From: Brevibacillus reuszeri
GTDB taxonomy: Bacteria; Bacillota; Bacilli; Brevibacillales; Brevibacillaceae
Direction of reading: 5' to 3'
Length of the DNA: 64,000 nucleotides
NCBI RefSeq assembly: GCF_001187725.1
Contig: NZ_LGIQ01000002.1
Location: forward strand, 380,890-444,889
Notes under the pieces: model-generated
The model's input: only the letters and a program-made list of their open reading frames with translations
The model's database searches: none
What the model was told of the DNA's origin: nothing
In this document: positions 23,990 through 32,507 of the stretch, piece by piece
Layout: each line of letters starts with the position of its first letter
Numbering within the stretch: the stretch's first letter is position 1
Made by a program: the position numbers and the translations under genes

Positions 23990-25237
23990 TCATCCGGCTT
24001 GTTCCGAAACAACAGCAGCAGTAGCCCTCGGCTTGCCCCAGATGAGTCGTTGCAGAATAATTGCGCCAGACCCAACGCAGGTAATCAAAAGACCGACCCA
24101 CAAAAATGCGGCACTTGGCCCCAGGAGCGTCATCAATAAGCCTCCCAGGAGTGGGGCGATAATAAAGGTAGCACTCGTAAGCGAACCGATAATGCCTCTG
24201 ACCCTTCCCAGCGCTTCTGGCGGGGTTTCTTTTTGGACCAGGTAATTACTTCCCACTGTGGTAAGCCCAGTACCGATTCCGGCAATCAAGGAAGCGGGCA
24301 GTATCCAGTACATGCCATGACTTGGCTGGTAAATTCCGATTGCACAGAAGCCGATGCCGATCAAGAAGACACCACCGCCGAGCACCCAGCCGTATGAGCG
24401 GATTTCCTTGAAGCGCTGCAACCAGGTGACAGTGAAAAGCGCCCCCAGTCCGATCGCACTCACAGAGTATCCGACCATTTCCGGATTGTCAGGTACTTTA
24501 TCGCGGAACACAACGGGAAACTGCGCGTCTGCCAACTGGATTGCCATCATGGCAGCTATGCTAAAAAGAGTACTGTAGAGCAAAATACGGTTTTGTAAAA
24601 AGACGCTCCAGCCTTCCTGCCACGCTTGGCGAATGGGAAGCGCCTTCGCTTTATCCCGCGACTGGGTTCGGGGGAGGTTATCCTCAACGCGCCGGATGGT
24701 CAAAAGAAAAGCCGTAGAGAGCAGATAGCTTCCTGCGTTCACGATCAGGCAAACAGCTGGTGCAAAAAATGCTGCTACCATTCCACCAAGCAGTGGACCG
24801 ATCAATTTCCCCATTTGAAAAACGGCACCATTTAATGAAGTTGCTTTGAGCAGCTGCTCAGGCGTCACAATTTGACGAGTCAGCGTCTGCTGGGCAGGAT
24901 CGTTGAAGACAGAAGCGCATGACCGCAGTGCGATGACCACAAGAAACCAAGCTGGATTTGGCATCGCGAGCAATAGCAGTGTCAGGCTCGCCTGGATCAA
25001 GTCCATCAGGATCATCATGCGCACCTTGTGGACGCGGTCAGCCATCACCCCGGCGAACTGACTGAGCACAATTCCAGGAGCAGCATAAGCAATTGGCAAC
25101 ATCGCCATTGTCATCGGATCCGCCTGCCATACGTAGCCTAAGAGAATGGAAACGGCAATGAAATCAAACCAGTCCCCGAGGGTAGAGAGGCCATAGGCGA
25201 TAAAGAGCTTGCGAAATGTTTTGTTTTCCTTTAACAA
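23990..25237 (-). CDS. MFS transporter (NIA/MdtG-like drug exporter group)
   Basis: About 415 residues, twelve helices, starting MLKENKTFRKLFIAYGLSTLGDWFDFIAVSIL. The loop motif GVMADRVHKVRMMILMDLIQA is the MFS signature; the GDWFDF start and FNDPAQQTLTRQIVTPEQL are typical of Bacillales exporters of the MFS_3 group. I choose TTG 25237 because GGAGGG lies nine bases before it; the ATG at 25273 has no Shine-Dalgarno and falls inside a hairpin. Last gene of a run with the OmpR-TPR regulator and the sigma-54 activator, which suggests a regulated efflux unit. Confidence 0.85.
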   Translation of the reverse strand: MLKENKTFRKLFIAYGLSTLGDWFDFIAVSILLGYVWQADPMTMAMLPIAYAAPGIVLSQFAGVMADRVHKVRMMILMDLIQASLTLLLLAMPNPAWFLVVIALRSCASVFNDPAQQTLTRQIVTPEQLLKATSLNGAVFQMGKLIGPLLGGMVAAFFAPAVCLIVNAGSYLLSTAFLLTIRRVEDNLPRTQSRDKAKALPIRQAWQEGWSVFLQNRILLYSTLFSIAAMMAIQLADAQFPVVFRDKVPDNPEMVGYSVSAIGLGALFTVTWLQRFKEIRSYGWVLGGGVFLIGIGFCAIGIYQPSHGMYWILPASLIAGIGTGLTTVGSNYLVQKETPPEALGRVRGIIGSLTSATFIIAPLLGGLLMTLLGPSAAFLWVGLLITCVGSGAIILQRLIWGKPRATAAVVSEQAG

Positions 25238-25240
25238 AAA

Positions 25241-25281
25241 AATCCCTCCATCGGATCTGTTACTACCGATCATAAGAGGGA
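25241..25281 (-). promoter_or_regulatory. Terminator-like hairpin holding the MFS ribosome-binding site
   Basis: On the minus strand TCCCTC and ATCGG pair with CCGAT and GAGGGA, followed by seven T. The 3' arm contains the GGAGGG used by the MFS TTG start, so the fold could stop transcription or hide the ribosome-binding site. Confidence 0.55.
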
Positions 25282-25296
25282 ATTGTCAGAGGTATA

Positions 25297-26445
25297 TCAG
25301 ATGGATGAGGGCAAGATGTTCAGAATTGACCTTTTTAAATAGTCGTATTGGTACTCTCCTGAAAAGGCGTCCCACATTTTCTGGTATTTGTTCTTCCATT
25401 CTTGATCACAATCAAAAAACCGGAAAAATAACAAAATGTTATGTACCGCATAAATCAAGTGCGGGACAAAGTGGGTCGCACGAATGACTTCGATGCCCTC
25501 ATCCAAAAGCCTCCGGGCTTTGGCGAATTCGTTGCGCCGATACAAGCATATTCCTTGCATGACGGTAAAGCTGCCTAGCTCACGCTGCATCGGGATCGTC
25601 TGCAATATTTCACTAGATCGGCGAATTAACTCTTCTGCTTCTTCCACTTGATCAGAGAGGATAGCGAGGACTGTTTGTTCGGCTTGCAGAAATAAAGTGA
25701 AGCTATCTGAATTCAATCTGTCTACGATCTGCTTGGCCTTGGTTATTTGTTGACGTGCGAGCTCCCATTCGCCAGCCTGAGCGTACAGGGCAATCGCATT
25801 GATTTGCAGCTCATCCTGAAAGGAAGCGGGTATCTGGTCCTGATGCTTGACCACTACGTTAAATACGTCAATGGTTTTGCGAGAGTCCATTTCTGTCATG
25901 TGGTACAGGTGAAAAAGATAAAACAGCTTATCCCCAATGGGAGCCGTTTTGTCCTCGACAAACCAAGCAAAATTGCCGGTGATAAAGCGCATATACATCG
26001 CATAAAACGGGTCCATTTGAAACCCTAGCACTTCCTGGTTCGCGGAGAGAGTCTGCATGGCAGCACCCATTCCCATTCCGTGGTAGGTGGTCAGCATTTT
26101 TTGGATGCTTTCCGAGAAGCCGCGGCCTAGAACATCGGGCTGAAGCGCTTGCTGTGGCTGCTGTTTCCAGGTGAGACGATAGCCTACCCCGCGAACGGTA
26201 TCAATCGTCAGCAGATGCGACCATTTTTGCAGCTTTTTACGCAGTCGATAGATGTGGTCGTCGACGGTACGGTCTGTCGGTTCTTCTAATGCCCAGACAC
26301 GATCCAGCAGATTTTCGCGTGAAAACGTCCGATTTTTCCACGTATATAAAAAATGAAGCAGTGCGTATTCCTTCGGCAACAGCACGAGGGTTTCCCCAGC
26401 GTATTGGACTTCATATTTATCATCTGACCAAGTAATCAAGCCCAT
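25297..26445 (-). CDS. OmpR-type DNA-binding domain fused to helical (TPR-like) repeats
   Basis: 382 residues. The first ~95 form an OmpR/PhoB winged helix (LVLLPKEYALLHFLYTWKNRTFSRENLLDRVW, then DDHIYRLRKKLQKW and RGVGYRL). The rest is all-helical with TPR-like pairs (LYAQAGEWELARQQITKAKQI, GICLYRRNEFAKARRLLDEGIEVI). There is no receiver domain; this resembles SARP/BTAD activators in layout. It overlaps the end of the sigma-54 activator by 10 bases and precedes an MFS gene by a hairpin, so all three are probably one transcription unit. AGGAG before the ATG. Inducer unknown. Confidence 0.82.
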   Translation of the reverse strand: MGLITWSDDKYEVQYAGETLVLLPKEYALLHFLYTWKNRTFSRENLLDRVWALEEPTDRTVDDHIYRLRKKLQKWSHLLTIDTVRGVGYRLTWKQQPQQALQPDVLGRGFSESIQKMLTTYHGMGMGAAMQTLSANQEVLGFQMDPFYAMYMRFITGNFAWFVEDKTAPIGDKLFYLFHLYHMTEMDSRKTIDVFNVVVKHQDQIPASFQDELQINAIALYAQAGEWELARQQITKAKQIVDRLNSDSFTLFLQAEQTVLAILSDQVEEAEELIRRSSEILQTIPMQRELGSFTVMQGICLYRRNEFAKARRLLDEGIEVIRATHFVPHLIYAVHNILLFFRFFDCDQEWKNKYQKMWDAFSGEYQYDYLKRSILNILPSSI

Positions 26446-28160
26446 CCGAATGCTCCTTCATTTATATTGTATTTGCGCATTTTATTGTAAAGGGTTCCTC
26501 GCGACATGCCGAGCAGCTCGGCTGCTGCCTTTTTATTTCCGTATGTGCGTTCTAATGCTGCAACGATCCGCTCGCGCTCTGAGGAGGCAGGTTCAGGTGC
26601 GTATGAGTTGTGCGGCAATGGAGAGGCAGCGAAGGCAGGTGAAAAAGCAGTGTTCTTTGAGACAGGTGCGGATAATCGTGGCTCGTTGGAGTGGGAACGA
26701 ATCACCGAAGGCAAATGCTCAGGCATGATGACGCCATTTTCCTGAAGAATGGACAGGCGCTCGATGACATTGCGCAATTGCCGGATGTTGCCGGGCCAGG
26801 TGTAATCAAACAGGGCTTGCATCACCTCGGGGGCGATCCGCGGAACCGACTGCTCATGTGCTACGGAGTATTCATGGATAAATATTTGTACCAGCTCAGG
26901 CAAATCCTCGCGACGTTCACGTAGCGGCGGAACCTCCAGTGAAAATACGTTGAGCCTGTAATAGAGGTCTTCACGGAACCGCCCTTCAAACACCATCTGC
27001 TCAAGCTGACGGTTGGTTGCAGCTACGATGCGCGTATTGACAGATATCGGCTCAGTTCCACCAACGCGGTAAAATTGTCGCTCCTGCAAGGCGCGCAGCA
27101 GCTTTACTTGCAACTCCAGTGGCAATTCTCCGATTTCGTCGAGAAACAATGTACCTCCGTGTGCCAGCTCGAGTTTTCCTGGCTTGCCTTTTTTCTCAGC
27201 ACCAGTAAATGCCCCTCCCTGATAGCCGAATAGCTCACTCTCAAACAATGCAGCAGGTATCGCCCCGCAGTTAATGGCAATGAACGGCTTTTCGCGACGG
27301 CGGCTTGCCTGATGGATCGCTTTGGCGAATAGCTCCTTTCCTACTCCACTTTCTCCGTAAATCAGCACGGTAGCATCGGTTTGTGCCACTTTTTTGGCTG
27401 AGCTGATCGCAGACTGAATCGAGGCGGAGTGCCCTTTGATCGCATAAAAAGGATCATCTGCTGCTTGAAAACGGCTCATTTCCTGTTGCAGGTTATGAAG
27501 GTGCGCAGTCGTATGTGCCAGCTCTTCATTGAGCCGGACCAGCTCGGTAATGTCTTGTTCAATAGAAATGGCGCCGATAATCCGTCCATCCAAGCGTATC
27601 GGAGCAGCATTAATCAAAACATGACTGTCCGGGCGTGGAATATGATAAACGCGCTGAACAGAGGTTCCTTGCCGCAGTGCATCGAGCAGGCGAATCGATT
27701 CACTGGCAAAATGCTCATCCAGCGATGTCCCGATGACTTGGGTACGATCAATTTCATATATGGTCTGGGCAGCTCTATTCCAATGCTGTACGACATTGCG
27801 GGAGTCGACGATTGTAACGGCCTCGCTCATGGTGTCCATCAAAGTGCCGAGCAGCACAGACTGATTTTGAACCAGAGTGAGAAAGGAGGCGAATAGGTCG
27901 TGAGAGGAAATGATGCCTGTCGGGACGCCATCTTCATTCATCGTGACCAAGGCGGGCATCGCATCGTCATTCAGAAAGGAACGAATCTGTCTGGTGGATT
28001 CCTCCAGGGTCGCAGTTTCAGGAACAGCGATTACCCTCACCGTCCGCTCTCCATCTATCCACACACCTTCTTTTTCTCCAGTGCGTATCCTGATCTTGGC
28101 AGGATTGACAGGGGTCGCAATCGAAGAGACTATGCTATCTAATGAAAATAACGGTTTCAA
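26436..28160 (-). CDS. Sigma-54-dependent activator with CBS-like and PAS domains
   Basis: About 574 residues. A CBS-like N-terminal part (TLEESTRQIRSFLNDDAMPALVTMNEDG, then PTGIISSHDLF), a PAS domain (MDTMSEAVTIVDSRNVVQHW to GAISIEQDITEL), an AAA+ domain with Walker A GESGVGKE, the sigma-54 loop GAFTGA and Walker B LFLDEIG, and a Fis-type helix-turn-helix (NKKAAAELLGMSRGTLYNKM). This is the RocR/BkdR/PutR type. TTG 28160 has AGGA nine bases before it; 28226 lacks one. It is divergent from proline dehydrogenase, which carries a sigma-54 promoter, so proline catabolism is the likely target. Confidence 0.93.
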   Translation of the reverse strand: MKPLFSLDSIVSSIATPVNPAKIRIRTGEKEGVWIDGERTVRVIAVPETATLEESTRQIRSFLNDDAMPALVTMNEDGVPTGIISSHDLFASFLTLVQNQSVLLGTLMDTMSEAVTIVDSRNVVQHWNRAAQTIYEIDRTQVIGTSLDEHFASESIRLLDALRQGTSVQRVYHIPRPDSHVLINAAPIRLDGRIIGAISIEQDITELVRLNEELAHTTAHLHNLQQEMSRFQAADDPFYAIKGHSASIQSAISSAKKVAQTDATVLIYGESGVGKELFAKAIHQASRRREKPFIAINCGAIPAALFESELFGYQGGAFTGAEKKGKPGKLELAHGGTLFLDEIGELPLELQVKLLRALQERQFYRVGGTEPISVNTRIVAATNRQLEQMVFEGRFREDLYYRLNVFSLEVPPLRERREDLPELVQIFIHEYSVAHEQSVPRIAPEVMQALFDYTWPGNIRQLRNVIERLSILQENGVIMPEHLPSVIRSHSNEPRLSAPVSKNTAFSPAFAASPLPHNSYAPEPASSERERIVAALERTYGNKKAAAELLGMSRGTLYNKMRKYNINEGAFGWA

Positions 28161-28239
28161 ACCATCACGTCCTATGCAAACTAACAAGAAAGAGACGAAG
28201 CATCCTTTCTTGTCGCGAATAAACAATTCTTAATCAAAA

Positions 28240-28268
28240 GTGTACAAGAATAGACACGGAATGTACAC
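28240..28268. promoter_or_regulatory. Upstream activator sequence, perfect inverted repeat
   Basis: GTGTACA (28240-28246) and TGTACAC (28262-28268) form a perfect inverted repeat with 15 bases between, about 75-100 bases upstream of the sigma-54 promoter: a fitting binding site for the divergently encoded activator. Confidence 0.65.
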
Positions 28269-28342
28269 ATGTGTTGAAGTGGAAATGTTGTCTTTTGAAA
28301 CAGCAAAAAGCTGAAAACGATGCTATTGCGAATATAGGTGTG

Positions 28343-28360
28343 TTGGCACGATTTGTGCTA
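28343..28360 (+). promoter_or_regulatory. Sigma-54 (-24/-12) promoter
   Basis: TTGGCACGATTTGTGCTA carries GG (28345-28346) and GC (28357-28358) separated by exactly 10 bases, close to the consensus TGGCAC-N5-TTGCW. Located ~45-60 bases before the proline dehydrogenase start. Confidence 0.88.
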
Positions 28361-28402
28361 GGTATAAAGGAGTAGAGTACGTTGAGGAGGAGACAGTCAA
28401 CG

Positions 28403-29323
28403 ATGGAACAAGCTATGAAGGACTTTTTTCTATTTTTATCCAAAAACCAAACCATGAACGCAGCAGCGAAAAAATGGGGTCTGCGTTTTGGCGCTAGTCG
28501 TTTTGTATCCGGAGCAACCATCCAAGAAGCAATCAGTGCCGTACGCAAGCTGAATGAGCAAGGACTCGTTTGCACACTCGACCACCTGGGAGAGTTCGTA
28601 TTTAGTGTAGAGGAAGCAAATGAATCTGCTGATTACTGCATCAAAACATTGGAAGCGATTCATGCGTCTGGTGTAAACTGCAACCTGTCGTTGAAAATGA
28701 CATCTATGGGTCTGGATATTAGCCGTGATCTGTGCATGACTAACATGAGACGTACATTGGATGTTGCGAAAAACTTGGGCAACATTTTTGTACGGATTGA
28801 CATGGAAGACTATGCGCATAACCATGTGACTATGGAAATTCTCAACGAGCTGTTGGAAGAGTACGATAACGTGGGAACCGTTATTCAGGCATACCTGTAC
28901 AAGGCTTCCGATGATATCGACAGTCTCAAAGACAAAAAGGTAAATTTCCGTCTGGTAAAAGGCGCTTACAAAGAGTCGCCTGAAGTAGCTTATCCAAACA
29001 AGCCGGACGTAGATGAAAACTACAAAAAAATCATCAAGCAGCATTTGCTGAACGGCGGCTATGCAGCTGTTGCGACACATGATGACAACATTATCAACTT
29101 TGTGAAGCAGCTGGAAAAGGAACACAACATACCTCGTACCCAGTTTGAATTCCAAATGCTGTACGGAATTCGTACCCAATCTCAAATTGACCTGGCACGC
29201 GAAGGCTACAAAATGCGCGTCTATGTTCCATACGGTAATGACTGGTACGGATACTTCATGCGTCGTCTGGCAGAAAGTCCGGCGAACGTGAAGTTTGTAC
29301 TGAAAGGTATGTTTACAAAGTAA
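28403..29323 (+). CDS. putB: Proline dehydrogenase (PutB/FadM type)
   Basis: 306 residues; FAD-dependent monofunctional proline dehydrogenase that oxidises proline to pyrroline-5-carboxylate. TIM-barrel segments visible: SLKMTSMGLDI, NIFVRIDMEDYAHNHVT, the QAYLYKA strand, FRLVKGAYKESPEVAYP, AVATHDD, QFEFQMLYGIR and the C-terminal substrate-binding MRVYVPYGNDWYGYFMRRLAE. GAGGAGGAG before the ATG at 28403. Transcribed from the sigma-54 promoter upstream. No P5C dehydrogenase or proline permease follows; a terminator closes it. Confidence 0.95.
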   Translation: MEQAMKDFFLFLSKNQTMNAAAKKWGLRFGASRFVSGATIQEAISAVRKLNEQGLVCTLDHLGEFVFSVEEANESADYCIKTLEAIHASGVNCNLSLKMTSMGLDISRDLCMTNMRRTLDVAKNLGNIFVRIDMEDYAHNHVTMEILNELLEEYDNVGTVIQAYLYKASDDIDSLKDKKVNFRLVKGAYKESPEVAYPNKPDVDENYKKIIKQHLLNGGYAAVATHDDNIINFVKQLEKEHNIPRTQFEFQMLYGIRTQSQIDLAREGYKMRVYVPYGNDWYGYFMRRLAESPANVKFVLKGMFTK

Positions 29324-29343
29324 AGTGCGATGCCAGCTTGGCC

Positions 29344-29384
29344 AAACACCTTCGGATGGATAAAATCCGGGGGTGTTTTTTTTT
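29344..29384 (+). terminator. Intrinsic terminator
   Basis: AACACC/GGTGTT plus inner CGGAT/ATCCG stem, then nine T. Confidence 0.88.
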
Positions 29385-29590
29385 CGGGGAAACGTGCTAT
29401 AACAAATATAACTGATTCTGATTCAGGAGTTGATCGGCATGATAATCGTGCTAGTACGCAGAGCTGATGATGGCTCTCGGCAAAGAGTTCCAGCTGTGCT
29501 TTGCCCAGAGCCTATTTCCAACTGCTAAAGCTGGTGCTCTTTGCTTCTCTATATACGCAAGCGATGCTATATAGTTGGGAGCAAATGAGG

Positions 29591-29869
29591 ATGAAATATC
29601 AAAATGCACAAATGCTGCTGCCAGAAGAGCTGGTACGTGACATTCAAAGATATGTACAAGGAAGCTATTTATATATCCCTGTTCAAGAAGAATTAAAAAA
29701 GCAATGGGGAGATTCCACGGGTTCAAAAAAGCTGATTGAGGAGCGCAACCAGCAAATTGCAAGAGCATACCACAGTGGAGTCTTGGTCAAGGAGCTTGCA
29801 CAGCAATTTTATTTGACTGAGCACAGTATCCGCAGAATTATTCGCAAGCAGAAGCGCGGACCACTTTGA
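29591..29869 (+). CDS. CD3324-family small HTH protein (Mor-like)
   Basis: 92 residues starting MKYQNAQMLLPEELVRDIQ. The pattern QxxLPEELVxxIQxYVxGxYLYIP, then KKQWGDSTGSKKLIEERNQQI and the C-terminal helix-turn-helix VKELAQQFYLTEHSIRRIIRK, is that of the CD3324 family, which resembles the Mor activator fold. It probably binds DNA; target unknown. ATG 29591 is preferred over 29585 for spacing from GGGAG. Upstream 260 bases hold a terminator and no gene. Confidence 0.8.
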   Translation: MKYQNAQMLLPEELVRDIQRYVQGSYLYIPVQEELKKQWGDSTGSKKLIEERNQQIARAYHSGVLVKELAQQFYLTEHSIRRIIRKQKRGPL

Positions 29870-29961
29870 TACCGAATGATGTTTGTCCTGTATCCTTCTC
29901 GTTTGATGGACTAAGCTGAACATGACGAAAGAAAGTTCCGAGGATAGGAGCTGTATGCTGG

Positions 29962-30696
29962 ATGAAACAAAATAAATACGATGATTTGAATTTCTTTTCT
30001 GCCTATAAACAAATGCAGCGCTCTGTCAGAGGATTGGAAGCGGCAGGTGAGTGGCATGTACTGCGAGGCCTGCTGCCAGAGCTCACGGATAAAGATGTTC
30101 TCGATTTAGGCTGCGGGTTCGGATGGCATTGCTTGTATGCGCGCCAGCAGCAGGCACGAACAGTCATTGGCGTCGATATTTCTGAAAAGATGCTGCAAAA
30201 AGCTCGTGAGCAGACAGACGATTCAGCGATTTCCTATGTGCGCATGTCCATTGAGGATATCTCGTTTGAGAGGGCGCAATTTGATCTGGTGATCAGCTCG
30301 CTTGCCCTCCATTACGTCGAATCGTTTGCAGAAGTCTGCCAAAAAGTGTACGAATATCTAAAGCCAGGCGGTGCCTTTATTTTTTCAGTGGAGCACCCTC
30401 TCTTTACAGCAAGAGCCGAGCAGGATTGGCATTACGATGACAAGGGAAACCGGTTGCATTGGCCTGTCGATCATTATCAGGAAGAGGGAGTGCGTGATAC
30501 GACCTTTTTGACTGACCGTGTGATCAAGTATCATCGAACCATTTCCACGTATATGAACGACGTGATTGGGGCTGGCTTTGCTTTGAAGGCTGTCAAAGAG
30601 CCGGTTCCTTCCGATGAAATGTTGAAACAGGATGCGAGCATGAAGGATGAATGGCGAAGACCCATGTTTTTACTCATCGCTGCGGAAAAAGAATGA
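29962..30696 (+). CDS. Class I SAM-dependent methyltransferase
   Basis: 244 residues. SAM-binding motif I is V-L-D-L-G-C-G-F-G-W-H, followed by VIGVDISEKML (motif II), and QFDLVISSLALHYVESF (motif IV). The C-terminal part, HPLFTAR through YHRTISTYMNDVIGAGFAL, is typical of Bacillales small-molecule methyltransferases of the UbiE/Methyltransf_11 group. Substrate unknown. AGGAG before the ATG; terminator at 30766 follows. Confidence 0.88.
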   Translation: MKQNKYDDLNFFSAYKQMQRSVRGLEAAGEWHVLRGLLPELTDKDVLDLGCGFGWHCLYARQQQARTVIGVDISEKMLQKAREQTDDSAISYVRMSIEDISFERAQFDLVISSLALHYVESFAEVCQKVYEYLKPGGAFIFSVEHPLFTARAEQDWHYDDKGNRLHWPVDHYQEEGVRDTTFLTDRVIKYHRTISTYMNDVIGAGFALKAVKEPVPSDEMLKQDASMKDEWRRPMFLLIAAEKE

Positions 30697-30765
30697 ACGA
30701 AATGCTTTTGAAACGATGGCAATGGCGAGGTTTGGTACCGTTGGCAATAGAAGATCCATAATTTT

Positions 30766-30792
30766 AACGCGGGGAGACCTTCCCGCGTTTTT
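30766..30792 (+). terminator. Intrinsic terminator
   Basis: AACGCGGG/CCCGCGTT stem followed by TTTTT. Confidence 0.88.
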
Positions 30793-30873
30793 CCTGTCCT
30801 ATCCGTTTTAAAAAAAGCTGATAAGAGCCCCACTGTGTTACCAATAATTAATCCAGTTTGAAATAAAATAAGG

Positions 30874-30903
30874 TTGATACCAGCTGAAAATTTAAGTTAT
30901 ACT
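30874..30903 (+). promoter_or_regulatory. Probable brnQ promoter with CodY-like half-sites
   Basis: TTGATA and TATACT with 18 bases between. Two GAAAATT half-sites overlap or follow it (30885-30891, 30907-30913); the CodY consensus is AATTTTCWGAAAATT, and the better of the two fits about 11 of 15. BrnQ is a CodY target in B. subtilis, so this is plausible only. Confidence 0.4.
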
Positions 30904-30945
30904 TATGAAAATTTTATTTAAATAAATAATATTAAGGGGAGACAC

Positions 30946-32301
30946 ATGAGAGGTCTAACAACTAGAGAAACCATTACTGTGGGACTCATGCTATTCGCCT
31001 TGTTCTTTGGTGCGGGCAATATGATTTTTCCACCTGCTTTAGGACAAGCAGCAGGTTCGAACGTATGGCTAGCAATGCTCGGATTTATTACTACAGGGGT
31101 AGGCTTGCCTTTGCTAGGGGTTATCGCTGTTAGCTTGAGCGGTGGCAATTTGCAAACGTTGGCAAGTCGTGTACATCCTGTTTTTGCTGTTATTTTTACG
31201 TTTATCGTTTATTTGGCAATTGGACCGTTTCTGGCGATTCCCCGTACAGGGACCGTTACGTTTGAAATGGGGGTTTTGCCCTTTTTACCAGAAGCGATGA
31301 AAGGGAGCTGGGTACCACTCTTTCTCACTACAGTTGTCTATTTTGTCTTAACATTCTGGCTCTGTCTGAATCCTACCAAGCTGGTCGATCGGATCGGGAA
31401 AGTATTGACGCCTGCTTTGCTCATTATTATTGGACTCATGTTCGTGCAGTCGCTGTTCCAGCCAATGGGTGGCATGGGAGAACCGACTGGCGTTTATAAG
31501 GAATCAGCGTTTTTCAAAGGCTTTTTGGAAGGCTACCTGACCTTGGATGCTCTGGCTGCGATGATATTCGGGATTGTTGTGACAGCAGCGATTCAAAACC
31601 AAGGGGTAACGGAACGTAAAAAAGTGACCTGGTCGACGATCAAAGCGGCTGTTATTGCTGCTTGCGGCTTGGGACTTGTCTATTTGGCTCTTGGTTACAT
31701 GGGAGCTAACAGCTTTGCACTCGGTCAATCCGAAAACGGAGGACAAATTTTGACTGCGATTGTTCAGCATTTGTTCGGTCCGTTTGGTTCAATGCTGCTC
31801 GGTGTTGCGGTAACACTAGCCTGCCTAACAACGTCTGTGGGACTTGTCACTGCGTGCAGTCGTTTCTTTTCAGACCGTATTCCTGGGATTTCGTATAAAA
31901 CGATGGCTGCAATTTTATGTATATTCAGCGCAGGTGTAGCGAATATTGGACTCACACAGCTGATTGCGATTTCCGTTCCAGTGCTGATGGCCATTTATCC
32001 GCTGGCGATTGTCCTGATGCTGCTAGCGTTTTTCCACAAATTGTTCCGGGGATACAGAGCTGTTTACGTGGGTGCAATCGTGGCAACAGCATTGATCAGC
32101 TTGGTGGACGGTCTTTCTTCTATGGGACTTTCTATCGAGGCGATCACCTCGATTTACAAGCATTTGCCGCTGCAAAAAGAGGGGATTGGCTGGCTGCTTC
32201 CTGCGATTGCTGGTGCTTTGCTGGGCTTCCTTTGGGGAAGTCTGTGGCCTAGCAAGCAGACGAAGCAAGAGCTTTATCAGGAAAAGGCAGGCAATCTGTA
32301 A
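30946..32301 (+). CDS. brnQ: Branched-chain amino acid transporter BrnQ
   Basis: 451-residue LIVCS-family carrier with about twelve helices that imports leucine, isoleucine and valine with Na+ or H+. The N terminus TITVGLMLFALFFGAGNMIFPP is the family signature, and GPFLAIPRTGTVTFEMG and LTACLTTSVGL-type segments (VTLACLTTSVGLVTACS) are also characteristic. AGGGGAG before the ATG. Single gene with its own promoter and terminator. Confidence 0.95.
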   Translation: MRGLTTRETITVGLMLFALFFGAGNMIFPPALGQAAGSNVWLAMLGFITTGVGLPLLGVIAVSLSGGNLQTLASRVHPVFAVIFTFIVYLAIGPFLAIPRTGTVTFEMGVLPFLPEAMKGSWVPLFLTTVVYFVLTFWLCLNPTKLVDRIGKVLTPALLIIIGLMFVQSLFQPMGGMGEPTGVYKESAFFKGFLEGYLTLDALAAMIFGIVVTAAIQNQGVTERKKVTWSTIKAAVIAACGLGLVYLALGYMGANSFALGQSENGGQILTAIVQHLFGPFGSMLLGVAVTLACLTTSVGLVTACSRFFSDRIPGISYKTMAAILCIFSAGVANIGLTQLIAISVPVLMAIYPLAIVLMLLAFFHKLFRGYRAVYVGAIVATALISLVDGLSSMGLSIEAITSIYKHLPLQKEGIGWLLPAIAGALLGFLWGSLWPSKQTKQELYQEKAGNL

Positions 32302-32331
32302 GGCATCATTTTCGGGAAAACAAACAAAGTG

Positions 32332-32369
32332 GGCGTGCGAACTCGAGCAGGGTTCAGGCACGCCTTTTT
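32332..32369 (+). terminator. Intrinsic terminator
   Basis: GGCGTGC (32332-32338) pairs with GCACGCC (32358-32364), then five T. Confidence 0.85.
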
Positions 32370-32507
32370 CCATCTAGTCCCAGCCGGATAGGACTTCTAT
32401 CCGTCCACAAGCTGGGCGATCTATGTTACCATAGGAAAAAGTTTAGCGTATGGGACTGCACATAGGATAGAGAGATGCTGTTCCATCATGAAGGGAGGTT
32501 ATTGGCT

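Noticed and set aside
23758..24245. Plus-strand ORFs of 125-130 codons over the end of the MFS gene
   Set aside because: Antisense to a well-supported transporter; no ribosome-binding site and no recognisable protein.
25237..25273. ATG 25273 as start of the MFS gene
   Set aside because: No Shine-Dalgarno and inside the hairpin; TTG 25237 is preferred.
30693..30761. 22-codon ORF overlapping the methyltransferase stop
   Set aside because: No separate Shine-Dalgarno, no conserved feature; the ATGA overlap alone is weak evidence.
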